A stretch of 64,000 nt of DNA from an uncultured Granulosicoccaceae bacterium. Lineage in GTDB: Bacteria; Pseudomonadota; Gammaproteobacteria; Granulosicoccales; Granulosicoccaceae. The notes below the pieces were generated by a model. It was not told where the DNA came from, searched no databases, and saw only the letters and a program-made list of their open reading frames with translations. Positions 55,544 to 64,000 of this stretch are shown here, in pieces (position 1 is the first letter of the stretch; every line of letters begins with the position of its first letter). Location of the stretch: NCBI GenBank assembly GCA_937957915.1, contig CALGNZ010000047.1, positions 124,001 to 188,000 of the forward strand, written 5' to 3'. The position numbers and the translations under genes were made by a program.

Positions 55544-56920
55544 ATGACATCAATTGATTCATCGATTTTCCGCGCATATGACATCCGTGGGGTTGTCGCT
55601 GACGCGCTGACTCCCGCTGCAGTGGAGCAGATCGGGCGCTCCTTTGGCAGTGAGGCGCTGGCTCGTGGGCAAAAGTCCGTGGTGCTCGCACGCGATGGCC
55701 GGCTATCCGGGCCTGATTTGATACAGGCACTGGCGACTGGTATTCAAAGTACTGGTTGTGATGTGATCAATATCGGTATGGTGCCAACGCCGGTGCTTTA
55801 CTTTGCTACTTATCATCTGGAAACCGGAACCGGCATCATGGTGACCGGCAGCCACAATCCGCCTGAGTATAACGGGCTGAAAATGATGATTGGCGGCGAC
55901 ACATTGTTTGGTGAGGGCATTCAACAGTTGTATCAGCGTCTGGTCAAAGACGATCTTGCGAGCGGTGCTGGTAGCTACTCGGAAACTTCCGTGCTTGATG
56001 CCTATCTCGAGCGCATCATTGGTGACATCAAAATCTCTCGCAAAATGCGAGTCGCTACCGATTGTGGTAACGGTGTGGCTGGCGTATGTGCGGCAGAGCT
56101 GTTCCGGAAACTGGGCTGCGAAGTCCACGAATTGTTCTCGGAGGTTGACGGAAACTTTCCCAACCATCATCCCGATCCCGCAAAAGTGGAAAATCTGCAG
56201 GATATCTCGGCGTTGGTAGAAAGCGAGCAGCTTGAGCTTGGCCTTGCATTTGATGGTGATGGTGATCGAGTTGGTGTCATTGATGACCGTGGGCAGATTA
56301 TCTGGCCGGACCGACAGATGATTTTGTATTCCAGAGACATACTCGAACGCAATCCTGGTGCAAAAATTATTTATGACGTGAAGTGCTCCCGACTGCTGCC
56401 AGCAGCGATCAAAGAAGCAGGTGGAGAGCCGGAAATGTGGAAAACCGGGCATTCATTTGTAAAGGCCAGAATCAAAGAGACCGGTGCGGCACTGGGTGGG
56501 GAGATGAGTGGTCATATCTTCTTTAAAGAGCGCTGGTACGGGTTTGATGACGCGTTGTACTCCGCCGCACGTTTGCTGGAAATAGTGTCTCGTGATCCGC
56601 GCAAGGTTAGCGAGATCTTTGGCGAGATCCCTGATAGCGTTAATACGCCCGAACTCGGGGTGAAATTTGCCGAAGGTGAGCACCACAAGTTTATGAGTGC
56701 CTTTGTCGATACCGCCAAGTTTGATGGTGCAACATTAACCACAATTGATGGCTTAAGGGCTGATTTCGACGACGGCTGGGGATTGGTCAGAGCGTCTAAC
56801 ACCACACCATCACTTGTAATTCGTTTCGAAGCTGACTCACAATCTGCACTGGAACGAATTCAGGACAGCTTTCGCACCGCCATGCAAGCGGTTGACAGCG
56901 ATCTTGATCTGCCTTTTTGA
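55544..56920 (+). CDS. algC: Phosphomannomutase/phosphoglucomutase
   Basis: About 458 residues of the alpha-D-phosphohexomutase family. The catalytic serine is in MVTGSHNPPEYNGLKM; the Mg site is AFDGDGDRVGVI; sugar-binding GGEMSGHIFF is present, and the C-terminal phosphate-binding loop reads VRASNTTPSLVIRFE. It interconverts mannose-6-P/mannose-1-P and glucose-6-P/glucose-1-P, feeding LPS and exopolysaccharides. ATG at 55544 follows GGGG. It sits between dut and argB as in other gammaproteobacteria and ends in a strong terminator. Confidence 0.94.
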   Translation: MTSIDSSIFRAYDIRGVVADALTPAAVEQIGRSFGSEALARGQKSVVLARDGRLSGPDLIQALATGIQSTGCDVINIGMVPTPVLYFATYHLETGTGIMVTGSHNPPEYNGLKMMIGGDTLFGEGIQQLYQRLVKDDLASGAGSYSETSVLDAYLERIIGDIKISRKMRVATDCGNGVAGVCAAELFRKLGCEVHELFSEVDGNFPNHHPDPAKVENLQDISALVESEQLELGLAFDGDGDRVGVIDDRGQIIWPDRQMILYSRDILERNPGAKIIYDVKCSRLLPAAIKEAGGEPEMWKTGHSFVKARIKETGAALGGEMSGHIFFKERWYGFDDALYSAARLLEIVSRDPRKVSEIFGEIPDSVNTPELGVKFAEGEHHKFMSAFVDTAKFDGATLTTIDGLRADFDDGWGLVRASNTTPSLVIRFEADSQSALERIQDSFRTAMQAVDSDLDLPF

Positions 56921-56940
56921 ACTATCCCCGCGCAGATTGA

Positions 56941-57957
<1,017 letters not shown>

Positions 57958-57963
57958 GCTACC

Positions 57964-58004
57964 GCCCCACTTGCCTTTTCGTACAGGGCAAATGTCAGTG
58001 GGGC
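57964..58004. terminator. Nested inverted repeat after argB
   Basis: Arms GCCCCACT / AGTGGGGC enclose a second TTGCC / GGCAA stem. It lies 7 bp after the argB stop and 22 bp from the DUF4124 stop, so it may terminate both convergent genes. A long T-run is lacking. Confidence 0.45.
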
Positions 58005-58025
58005 TCTAGCATAGAGTGCGTCTGT

Positions 58026-58718
58026 CTATTCGTTCATGCTGGCGCTTTCGGTGGCGGTGAACAGTTCCCTGTACCGGTCAAGGTCGCTATCAAATTTGGC
58101 AGCCACTTGCCTGCGTTCTTTGAGCTTTGATTTGATCAGGGCATTGGTGCTGTTGATACTGCGTAGGACTGCCACTCTGTCAGAGTCGAGGGAGGCGCTG
58201 TGTCTCAGTCCTTGTGTTTTTCGGTAGTTGATCTTGTTTTCGATAGACAACAGACGATTGTTTAGAATAACCAGCTGATCATGCATGCGAGACACGGTTG
58301 CATCGATATGGCCGATGCGTTTCTCTCGAGACCTTAGCAGATCATCCTCGCTGGGAAACGACTTGATAAGTGCCTGGTCGCGTTGCTGGCGTTGATCCTC
58401 GAGTTCTTTTTTTGCAGCCATCAGCCGCTCTTCCTCGGCGCTCGGAATCCGCTTGACGGTAACACCGTGGCTGTTCAAAACCTGTGTCGAGTTATCGTAA
58501 TTAGCAGGAGGTGGTTTGTCCTGATAAGAAATATTGCCGCTCTCATCCACCCACTTGTACCAACGGGCATCAGCCGGGTTGATCGTGAACAATGCAAGAG
58601 CCGTCACAAACAGCAGTGTACCAAGTGCTCTAAGCCCCCAATGGTCGCCTGCCAGTGATGCGCGGTCCAGCGCCTGCGCAGTGTGGCGAGCATTTGTATT
58701 TTTGATTAATTCATTCAC
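58026..58718 (-). CDS. DUF4124 domain protein
   Basis: 230 residues. A membrane or signal-anchor span near residues 28-48 (GTLLFVTALALFTINPADA) is followed by a DUF4124 domain: RWYKWVDESGNISYQDKPPP. The rest (about 90-225) is helical with a likely coiled coil (e.g. EEERLMAAKKELEDQRQQRD and RELFTATES). DUF4124 proteins are mostly periplasmic with unknown role. The start could be later than residue 1, since the first 25 residues are polar. It converges with argB. Confidence 0.8.
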   Translation of the reverse strand: MNELIKNTNARHTAQALDRASLAGDHWGLRALGTLLFVTALALFTINPADARWYKWVDESGNISYQDKPPPANYDNSTQVLNSHGVTVKRIPSAEEERLMAAKKELEDQRQQRDQALIKSFPSEDDLLRSREKRIGHIDATVSRMHDQLVILNNRLLSIENKINYRKTQGLRHSASLDSDRVAVLRSINSTNALIKSKLKERRQVAAKFDSDLDRYRELFTATESASMNE

Positions 58719-58782
58719 TTTTGTAAAACCCGATGTGGTACTACGCTCACGGTGAGATTTGATTGGCGCTACTTATGTATAG

Positions 58783-58796
58783 CGGGAGATCCCGCA
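58783..58796. promoter_or_regulatory. Perfect short inverted repeat in a divergent promoter
   Basis: GCGGGA-GA-TCCCGC lies between the divergent DUF4124 and xthA genes (start codons about 225 bp apart). It could be a regulator-binding site or a small hairpin; no regulator is known here. Confidence 0.3.
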
Positions 58797-58943
58797 GATA
58801 ATTGAATCGCCGGGCCGTAAAGTGGCTTTGTTTTTAATTTGTAATTTAAACCCTGTGCACAAGGAAAGGTTAGTGCTGTTCGCAGGCACTATTTGACGCC
58901 ATGATTTGTGCCAAAATGTGACTTCATAGACAGGGTCTCTCTC

Positions 58944-59723
58944 ATGCGCATCGTAACTCTCAACTGCAACGGCATACGCGCTGCTGCTAAAAAAGGGGTT
59001 TTTGACTGGTTGAAGAAACAAGACGCAGATGTCGTCTGCCTGCAGGAAACCAAAGCCCAGGCACATCAGCTGGACGATGAGGGCTTTCATATCGAGGGCT
59101 ATACGCGATATCTGCATGACGCTCAGAAGCCGGGCTATAGCGGCACTGCGGTGTATTGCAGGCAGCCTCCACGTCGGGTTATTTATGGCATCGGTGATGA
59201 GCTGGTTGATCGCGAGGGCAGGTACCTGGAAGCCTGTTACGGGAATTTGTCTGTGGTGTCACTGTATATGCCATCGGGCTCATCCGGTGATGAGCGGCAG
59301 GCGTTCAAAATTCGCATGATGGACTTGATGCTGCCGCACTTGCTAAAACTAAAAAAACGCCGGCGTCAGTACGTCATTTGTGGAGACTGGAATATTGCCC
59401 ACACCAACGAGGACATTCGCAACTGGAAAGGCAATAAAAAGAACTCCGGGTTTTTACCGGAGGAGCGTGAATGGCTAACGACCCTGTTCGATAAGCATCG
59501 TTATGTCGATACCTTTCGTGCGCTGCCACAGCAGGAGCACGAGTATACCTGGTGGTCGAATCGCGGTCAGGCCTGGGCCAACAACACCGGATGGCGTATC
59601 GACTACCAGATAGCCACGCCGGGTATAGGCGCCAAAGTCATCAGTACCAGCATCTATCGTGAAGATCGTTTTTCTGATCACGCACCGTTTTCTGTCGACT
59701 ATGACTTTGCGATAGAAGATTGA
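58944..59723 (+). CDS. xthA: Exodeoxyribonuclease III
   Basis: About 259 residues, AP endonuclease fold. Visible motifs: MRIVTLNCNGIRAAAKKG (Asn metal contact), VVCLQETKAQ (Glu ligand), GYSGTAVYCR, ICGDWNIAHTNEDIRNW, WWSNRGQAWANNTGWRIDYQIA and SDHAPFSVDYDF (catalytic His/Asp). It cuts at abasic sites and degrades one strand of duplex DNA 3' to 5'. The ATG at 58944 is the family start. Its TGA overlaps the TTG start of ampG. Confidence 0.93.
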   Translation: MRIVTLNCNGIRAAAKKGVFDWLKKQDADVVCLQETKAQAHQLDDEGFHIEGYTRYLHDAQKPGYSGTAVYCRQPPRRVIYGIGDELVDREGRYLEACYGNLSVVSLYMPSGSSGDERQAFKIRMMDLMLPHLLKLKKRRRQYVICGDWNIAHTNEDIRNWKGNKKNSGFLPEEREWLTTLFDKHRYVDTFRALPQQEHEYTWWSNRGQAWANNTGWRIDYQIATPGIGAKVISTSIYREDRFSDHAPFSVDYDFAIED

Positions 59724-61249
59724 AGAATCTGTATTTTGGCGACGATCTGTGGGCAAGATTGCGCGAGCCGCGCATAGCGACGCTTTTCTTTCTGGGTTTT
59801 TCCGCTGGCCTGCCCATCCTGTTGATTTTCTCAACCCTGTCTTTGTGGCTTGGTGAGGCCGGTGTGGAAAAGTCTGCTGTTACCTACTTTAGCTGGGCGG
59901 CCCTGGGTTACTCATTCAAATTTGTATGGGCGCCACTAGTCGACAAAATACCTATACCCTTTATTGGTCTGAGCCTTGGCAGACGTCGTAGCTGGCTGCT
60001 GGTTTCGCAGATTGCTATTGCATTGTCGATACTGGCAATGGCATTAATTGATCCGCTGCACGGGCTGCAGGGAATGGCATTTGCGGCAGTGTTTTTAGGT
60101 TTTTCATCAGCCACGCAGGATATCGTCATAGATGCCTTTCGCATAGAGTGCGCTGATGAAGAAATACAGGCGCTTTTGTCCTCCACCTATATTGCGGGTT
60201 ACCGGGTGGGGATGGTTGCCGCTGGTGCAGGCAGCCTTTTTCTGGCCGAAGAATTTGGCAGCACTATGAACGCGTACTCGTATGAGGCGTGGCGACTGAC
60301 TTATCTGTGTATGGCGGCTCTGGTTGGTGTCGGGGTATTGACCACATTGCTGTGCAAAGAGCCTGAGCAACGTGGTTCAAACGTCTATCCCTACAGTGCG
60401 TCGGACTATTGCCGTTTTTTACTGCTGTTTCTGGTGTCAGTGGCGGGGTTTGTTGCGGTATTTATCCTGTGGCCAAAGCTTTCGGAGTCTTCCGGTCGCT
60501 TGCTGCAGTTTGCCAGTAGCACAATAACCCTGCTTGCGGCTCTGAGCCTGGCCGTTACTGTGGCGATCACCGGCCGGCATTTTGGTCTTGTCAACAGTGA
60601 GATGGTCTCGGACGGTTACGTCAGACCGGTACAGGATTTTTTTAAACGCTACGGAAAATTGGCAATGTGGGTGTTGTTACTCGTCGGCTTTTACCGGGTT
60701 TCAGACATTGTAATGGGGACGATTGCCAATGTGTTTTACCAGGATATTGGCTTCACAAAAAAGGAAATCGCTGCAGTCGCCAAATTATTTGGCCTGATCA
60801 TGACTATTGTCGGCAGTTTTGCCGGTGGGTTTCTGGTACTCCGATATGGCGTGCTGAGGGTATTGATTGCGGGTGTGGTTCTATCTGCTTCAAGCAATGC
60901 ATTGTTTATGTGGCTGGCGGTTGCGGAGCCTACTTTAGTCGGTTTAAAAATGGTAATCGCAGCTGATAATTTTAGTGCCGGGTTGGCGGTTGCCGCATTC
61001 ATAGCCTGGCTGTCCAGTTTGACAAATATATCTTTCACTGCTGTCCAGTACGCAATTTTCAGTTCAGTGATGACACTTTTTCCAAAATTGCTGGGGGGCT
61101 ATTCCGGTACCGTTGTCAGTGGCATCGGCTATCCAAAATTCTTTCTAATGACGGTACTTATCAGTGTGCCTATCGTTGTTTTGATAATGTACATCGGCAG
61201 GCACACAGTGCCAACTGTGACGAAAGTTGTAGCTGGCTCTGCTGAATGA
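59720..61249 (+). CDS. ampG: AmpG-type muropeptide permease (MFS)
   Basis: 509 residues with about 12-14 hydrophobic spans. The N-terminus reads IATLFFLGFSAGLPILLIFSTLSLWL; later segments are YSFKFVWAPLVDKIPIPFIG, LGRRRSWLLVSQIAIAL, FLGFSSATQDIVIDAFRIE and a C-terminal PKLLGGYSGTVVSGIGYPKFF. The transporter imports GlcNAc-anhydroMurNAc peptides for cell-wall recycling. The start is a TTG that overlaps the xthA stop (TTGA), so translation is coupled. Confidence 0.9.
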   Translation: MKNLYFGDDLWARLREPRIATLFFLGFSAGLPILLIFSTLSLWLGEAGVEKSAVTYFSWAALGYSFKFVWAPLVDKIPIPFIGLSLGRRRSWLLVSQIAIALSILAMALIDPLHGLQGMAFAAVFLGFSSATQDIVIDAFRIECADEEIQALLSSTYIAGYRVGMVAAGAGSLFLAEEFGSTMNAYSYEAWRLTYLCMAALVGVGVLTTLLCKEPEQRGSNVYPYSASDYCRFLLLFLVSVAGFVAVFILWPKLSESSGRLLQFASSTITLLAALSLAVTVAITGRHFGLVNSEMVSDGYVRPVQDFFKRYGKLAMWVLLLVGFYRVSDIVMGTIANVFYQDIGFTKKEIAAVAKLFGLIMTIVGSFAGGFLVLRYGVLRVLIAGVVLSASSNALFMWLAVAEPTLVGLKMVIAADNFSAGLAVAAFIAWLSSLTNISFTAVQYAIFSSVMTLFPKLLGGYSGTVVSGIGYPKFFLMTVLISVPIVVLIMYIGRHTVPTVTKVVAGSAE

Positions 61250-61276
61250 GTGTATTCAGTATCTGATGTCTACACG

Positions 61277-62032
61277 TTACCGGTAGTTATCGGTAACCAG
61301 TCTGAGTTCATTTTTAGCATTGTGCCCGGCAGCAGTTTCTTCGTCCGCCGTGACCTGCTGCGTATTCGAGCTGTTTCTGCCAGCGGATTGAGCTTCTGCG
61401 TTCTCATCGTCGACCGGTTGCCGATGAGGCCACCAGGCCTTTCCTGCTATCGCCTGATTCATTGCCTCCACCAGTTTGTTCATGAATTGCTCACGCCCGT
61501 TGTTGTTCATAAGCCATTCGCGAAATAAAGGCTCGGTACTGATACCACCTGGAGGCCCCTGCCGCATAATCCATTCGATACGATATTTTGGCCTCATGTC
61601 CCGCCAGACTATAAGGCCCACCAGAAGGCTTATTGACACTGGAATATACACGGGCGCAAATTGACGCGATTCTTCATCCATGATGTCGATGACAAAGGTA
61701 AAAAGTAAGATTAGTGATGCCAGTATAATCAGCCCTGCGCAGATTCTGCGTGTGCGCGCGCTGGCATGATAAAAATCCTTATTGAGGCTGATCATGTGTT
61801 CGAACATGTATGTTTTTAGTACACGGTCGAATGGGTCAATATGAGAGATACGGGTGTCGGTGACCAATACCGGTCCTTCCCGAAATATTTCTTTTTCCCC
61901 GGGAAACAAACTGATGGGTCTGGGTTTGCTGTCCCACCAATCCTTAAGTTCTTTGCGTTTTGAGATAGATGCTGATAGTGACTTTTTAGCGCCTCTCTTT
62001 GTTATCAGCAAGATTGATTTGATTTTTTTCAT
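61277..62032 (-). CDS. Two-TM membrane protein of unknown function
   Basis: About 251 residues. Two close hydrophobic spans lie near residues 112-155 (CAGLIILASLILLFTFVIDI, VYIPVSISLLVGLIVW). Both ends face the cytoplasm: a basic N-terminal KKIKSILLITKRGAKKSLS, and a long polar C-terminal tail rich in Asn, Gln, Asp and Ala. The middle part GPVLVTDTRISHIDPFDRVLK before the spans resembles PH-like or membrane-associated small domains, but no family is certain. The ATG at 62032 is 5 bp after the methyltransferase stop; an ATG at 62050 would overlap it. Cotranscribed with the methyltransferase. Confidence 0.65.
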   Translation of the reverse strand: MKKIKSILLITKRGAKKSLSASISKRKELKDWWDSKPRPISLFPGEKEIFREGPVLVTDTRISHIDPFDRVLKTYMFEHMISLNKDFYHASARTRRICAGLIILASLILLFTFVIDIMDEESRQFAPVYIPVSISLLVGLIVWRDMRPKYRIEWIMRQGPPGGISTEPLFREWLMNNNGREQFMNKLVEAMNQAIAGKAWWPHRQPVDDENAEAQSAGRNSSNTQQVTADEETAAGHNAKNELRLVTDNYR

Positions 62033-62037
62033 ATGTA

Positions 62038-62715
62038 CTAGTTGCCACATCTATAAATCTGTGTTGGCGGCATGTTTTTCCATACAGTTTTGGTTTTATA
62101 GACGGTGTTGAAGTGGGTGGGCAAGCTATCGATAAAGTGCCTGCCGCGACGCCTGGTTTTGGCACCGAGATAGACGATTGATACAAATGATCCTCCAGGG
62201 GCGAGCACAGAGGAAAGTGTTTCAAGCAGTATATTCTGATCTTCCGGATCGAAAATGGTCCAGGGCAGGCTCGATACGATACAGTCACAATGATCTGCCT
62301 CGTGTTTGTTCAGATAGTGCCTAATGCTCTGCGCTGTGTCGTGATACACCTCAGCCTGTGGGCAACGGTCTTTTGTGGCCTGTACAAAAACCTTGTTGAG
62401 CTCGAGGGCAAAGAAGGTCGTGTCGCTGCCAATCTTCTTAATGATCTGCTCTGTGAATACGCCGGTGCCGGGGCCCAGTTCTACCACCGTTTTGGCATTG
62501 TCCAGGTTGGCAAGTGACATCACACTATTGGCAACATATTTTGAGGATGGGGCGATTGCGCCAATTGACCCCGGTGTTTTCATTGTTTGTCGAGCAAAGT
62601 CGAGTAGATTGAACTTTGGCTCGATCTTTTGCCTGACCTTGGATTGACCTGCAAGGGGTCTGTGTGTGATCGATCCTGGCGCGGTCCGGGACTGATCAAT
62701 AACGGGTGGGGGCAT
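62038..62715 (-). CDS. Phospholipid N-methyltransferase-like (PmtA-type) SAM methyltransferase
   Basis: 225 residues. The SAM-binding domain shows TVVELGPGTGVFTEQIIKKIG and FFALELNKVFVQATKDRCP, preceded by the distinctive GSIGAIAPSSKYVANSV, and DCIVSSLPWTIFDP follows. This pattern is shared by PmtA-type phospholipid methyltransferases and rRNA adenine methyltransferases; the ELGPGTGVFT-IAPSS combination points to PmtA. It could convert phosphatidylethanolamine toward phosphatidylcholine. The first 25 residues are not family-like. Confidence 0.8.
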   Translation of the reverse strand: MPPPVIDQSRTAPGSITHRPLAGQSKVRQKIEPKFNLLDFARQTMKTPGSIGAIAPSSKYVANSVMSLANLDNAKTVVELGPGTGVFTEQIIKKIGSDTTFFALELNKVFVQATKDRCPQAEVYHDTAQSIRHYLNKHEADHCDCIVSSLPWTIFDPEDQNILLETLSSVLAPGGSFVSIVYLGAKTRRRGRHFIDSLPTHFNTVYKTKTVWKNMPPTQIYRCGN

Positions 62716-62921
62716 CGTGGAAACCTTATTAATATTTTAGCGGTACTGGCTTGCGGTCGGCTCTGCTTTGCCCGATATCACAGACTCTAACAGACGGTGG
62801 CAGACGTGGAACCTGATCTGAGTGAAAACTTCTCCATCAAGTTCGCTCTGCCGAAGTTGTAGAACGCACTTACATTTGGCGAGTTGCCTGCCTGGCGCTT
62901 TTGCTCGCAAAAAACAGGCTG

Positions 62922-63416
62922 TTAACTATCAGCTGGTGATTCGACAGTCATTGCACCCACCACATCGAACGGTATGGGGGTGGACCAGTTTTCAATTCTT
63001 ACTGTGCCGGCCAACTCATAGTCGAGGTTCAAAGACTGGCCTTCCAGTAATGTTTTTAACGTCGACACCAGTCGATCAAGTCCGGCGGTCACATCGAGCG
63101 TCAATTCTCCATCGCTGTTTGCTGGAATCGAAACTGCCTGTTTGCTTTTTCCGTTGGCAATGTCGGATCCGTTGAATCGTGCGACGAAATCAATTGATTC
63201 AACAGGTAGTTCGAAATTGTTCGGGTTGCTTACTTTCAGCGTGAAACGAAGTTTTTGTTCGGTCAGACTGACATTCAGCGGTCTGACATCGACCAATTCG
63301 ATCTCGGGTTTTACCGGTTTGGCAGGTAATATCGAGCACGCAGTTATCCACAGCATAGACGCTGTTAACAGCAACCGAATTGCCGATTGAATAGTCACCA
63401 GGTTACTCCAGACCAT
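62922..63416 (-). CDS. LEA type 2 family lipoprotein
   Basis: About 164 residues. An N-terminal signal with a lipobox-like ITACS (Cys about 27) is followed by KPEIELVDVRPLNVSLTEQKLRFTLKVSNPN and FELPVESIDFVARFNGSDIANG, which match the LEA14/WHy-type immunoglobulin-like domain. In bacteria such proteins are periplasmic or outer-membrane lipoproteins of unclear role. The ATG at 63416 (MVWSNLVTIQSA) is preferred since upstream residues are not a signal peptide. The gene stands alone. Confidence 0.85.
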   Translation of the reverse strand: MVWSNLVTIQSAIRLLLTASMLWITACSILPAKPVKPEIELVDVRPLNVSLTEQKLRFTLKVSNPNNFELPVESIDFVARFNGSDIANGKSKQAVSIPANSDGELTLDVTAGLDRLVSTLKTLLEGQSLNLDYELAGTVRIENWSTPIPFDVVGAMTVESPADS

Positions 63417-63630
63417 GATAGAGCCCGCAGGTTGCGTGCAGCCACGATACTGTCCCAAATTCAAATCACTAGTGTAACACGCCGGGCGCAAGTGAAGTCT
63501 GACCAGCAAGTTATGATAGGGAGCTAAAGGTCGTATTTTCAGCAGTCGCTGCGTGGACCATTGTGCTGGATGTGGGGCATGAATCTGTCAGTGTCGCAAC
63601 GTTGACAGACCGGGGGAGATGAGCTGAAGC

Positions 63631-63650
63631 CCCCGATGGATGCATCGGGG
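63631..63650. terminator. GC-rich hairpin before the right-edge gene end
   Basis: Arms CCCCGATG / CATCGGGG with GATG loop, about 18 bp beyond the stop of the HDOD-like gene. Likely part of a terminator for that reverse-strand gene; no long T-run is seen. Confidence 0.45.
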
Positions 63651-63668
63651 ACCCCGGGTAGTGTGGTA

Positions 63669-64000
63669 CTAGTGCAGCAAGGTGTGCAGCGCTTTCAATT
63701 CAGCGGCTGCCTGTTGCAAAATTTGCTTGGGATTTTGCAGATCTATGCCGGCTTGCTGCAGTTTTCTTGGCAACAGCAGATTGACGACACTGGGTATCGA
63801 CTTGTTTTCGCCCTCTGGCATTTCGCTTTCGATTACCAGAAGTGCTGCGGTAACCAGGTCGGCATAACTGATGTCGCCAGTATGGTTGCGATAAAAATCT
63901 CGCGCTGACTCAACCGCTTCGATGAAGTTCTGGTTGAATCCCCAGGCACTCAGCAACCACATGCCAACGAATTCCCGCAGGTTTCTGACGGAAGCGTGCA
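63669..64000 (-). CDS. HDOD-like domain protein, C-terminal part
   Basis: Partial gene; the visible part has about 110 codons and continues beyond the right edge. The end has the HDOD-like SAWGFNQNFIEAVESARDFYR and HTGDISYADLVTAALLVIESEM, followed by SIPSVVNLLLPRKLQQAGID and a helical AELKALHTLLH tail. HDOD proteins act in signalling and often couple to GGDEF or CheY domains. The ATG at 63962 is not the true start because reading continues upstream (RNLREFVG before it). Confidence 0.6.
   Translation of the reverse strand, partial: HASVRNLREFVGMWLLSAWGFNQNFIEAVESARDFYRNHTGDISYADLVTAALLVIESEMPEGENKSIPSVVNLLLPRKLQQAGIDLQNPKQILQQAAAELKALHTLLH

Noticed and set aside
61276-61297. GTTACCG...CGGTAAC hairpin as terminator
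   Set aside because: It overlaps the coding end of the reverse-strand gene and has no T-run.

Overview
The window is a stretch of bacterial chromosome of medium G+C content, most likely from a marine-type gammaproteobacterium. The best evidence is the order radC (reverse) - coaBC - dut - algC - argB near 52.7-58 kb, a known gammaproteobacterial arrangement. ubiA, gor, ComF, xthA-ampG and an OmpA-like lipoprotein fit the same picture. The genus cannot be named from this sequence. I found no rRNA, tRNA, insertion sequence, prophage or CRISPR array.

Layout. 1-1163: the end of an O-acetylhomoserine sulfhydrylase gene, a CoA-binding protein and a tiny zinc-ribbon protein. 1222-19190: a large catabolic cluster. 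Twelve reverse-strand genes are tightly packed, often overlapping by 1-8 bases: NodB/PuuE-type hydrolase, amidase, PaaK-like ligase, MmgE/PrpD, two CaiB CoA-transferases, acyl-CoA dehydrogenase, MaoC hydratase, HyuA, HyuB and LeuD/LeuC-type isomerase. Three forward genes diverge from them: HMG-CoA-lyase-like, enoyl-CoA hydratase and a GntR/HutC regulator. The divergent promoter holds a perfect palindrome, a second imperfect one and six 18-bp tandem repeats. The gene set suggests opening of a cyclic or amide substrate, CoA activation, hydration/dehydrogenation and C-C cleavage to central metabolites; the substrate is unknown.

19200-26749: mixed single genes (double-receiver protein with a broken GGDEF motif, Nudix CoA pyrophosphatase, PatB/MalY C-S lyase, dodecin, membrane SpoIIE-type phosphatase, ribbon-helix-helix protein with a histone-H1-like tail, SRAP/YedK, cyclic-nucleotide-binding protein). 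26959-34548: two GT28-like glycosyltransferases, a NodB-like deacetylase, a GT4 glycosyltransferase and a very unusual ABC exporter. This looks like a poorly described glycan or glycoconjugate system.

34853-46000: outer-membrane-like protein, NudC, a complete Yej/Opp-type peptide ABC importer operon ending in a methyltransferase gene, a disordered protein and glutathione reductase. 46273-51631: ubiA, two adjacent large dynamin-like GTPase genes and comF. 51980-64000: OmpA-like lipoprotein, radC, coaBC-dut-algC-argB, a DUF4124 protein, xthA-ampG, a two-TM protein with a PmtA-like methyltransferase, an LEA-2 lipoprotein and a partial HDOD-like gene at the right edge.
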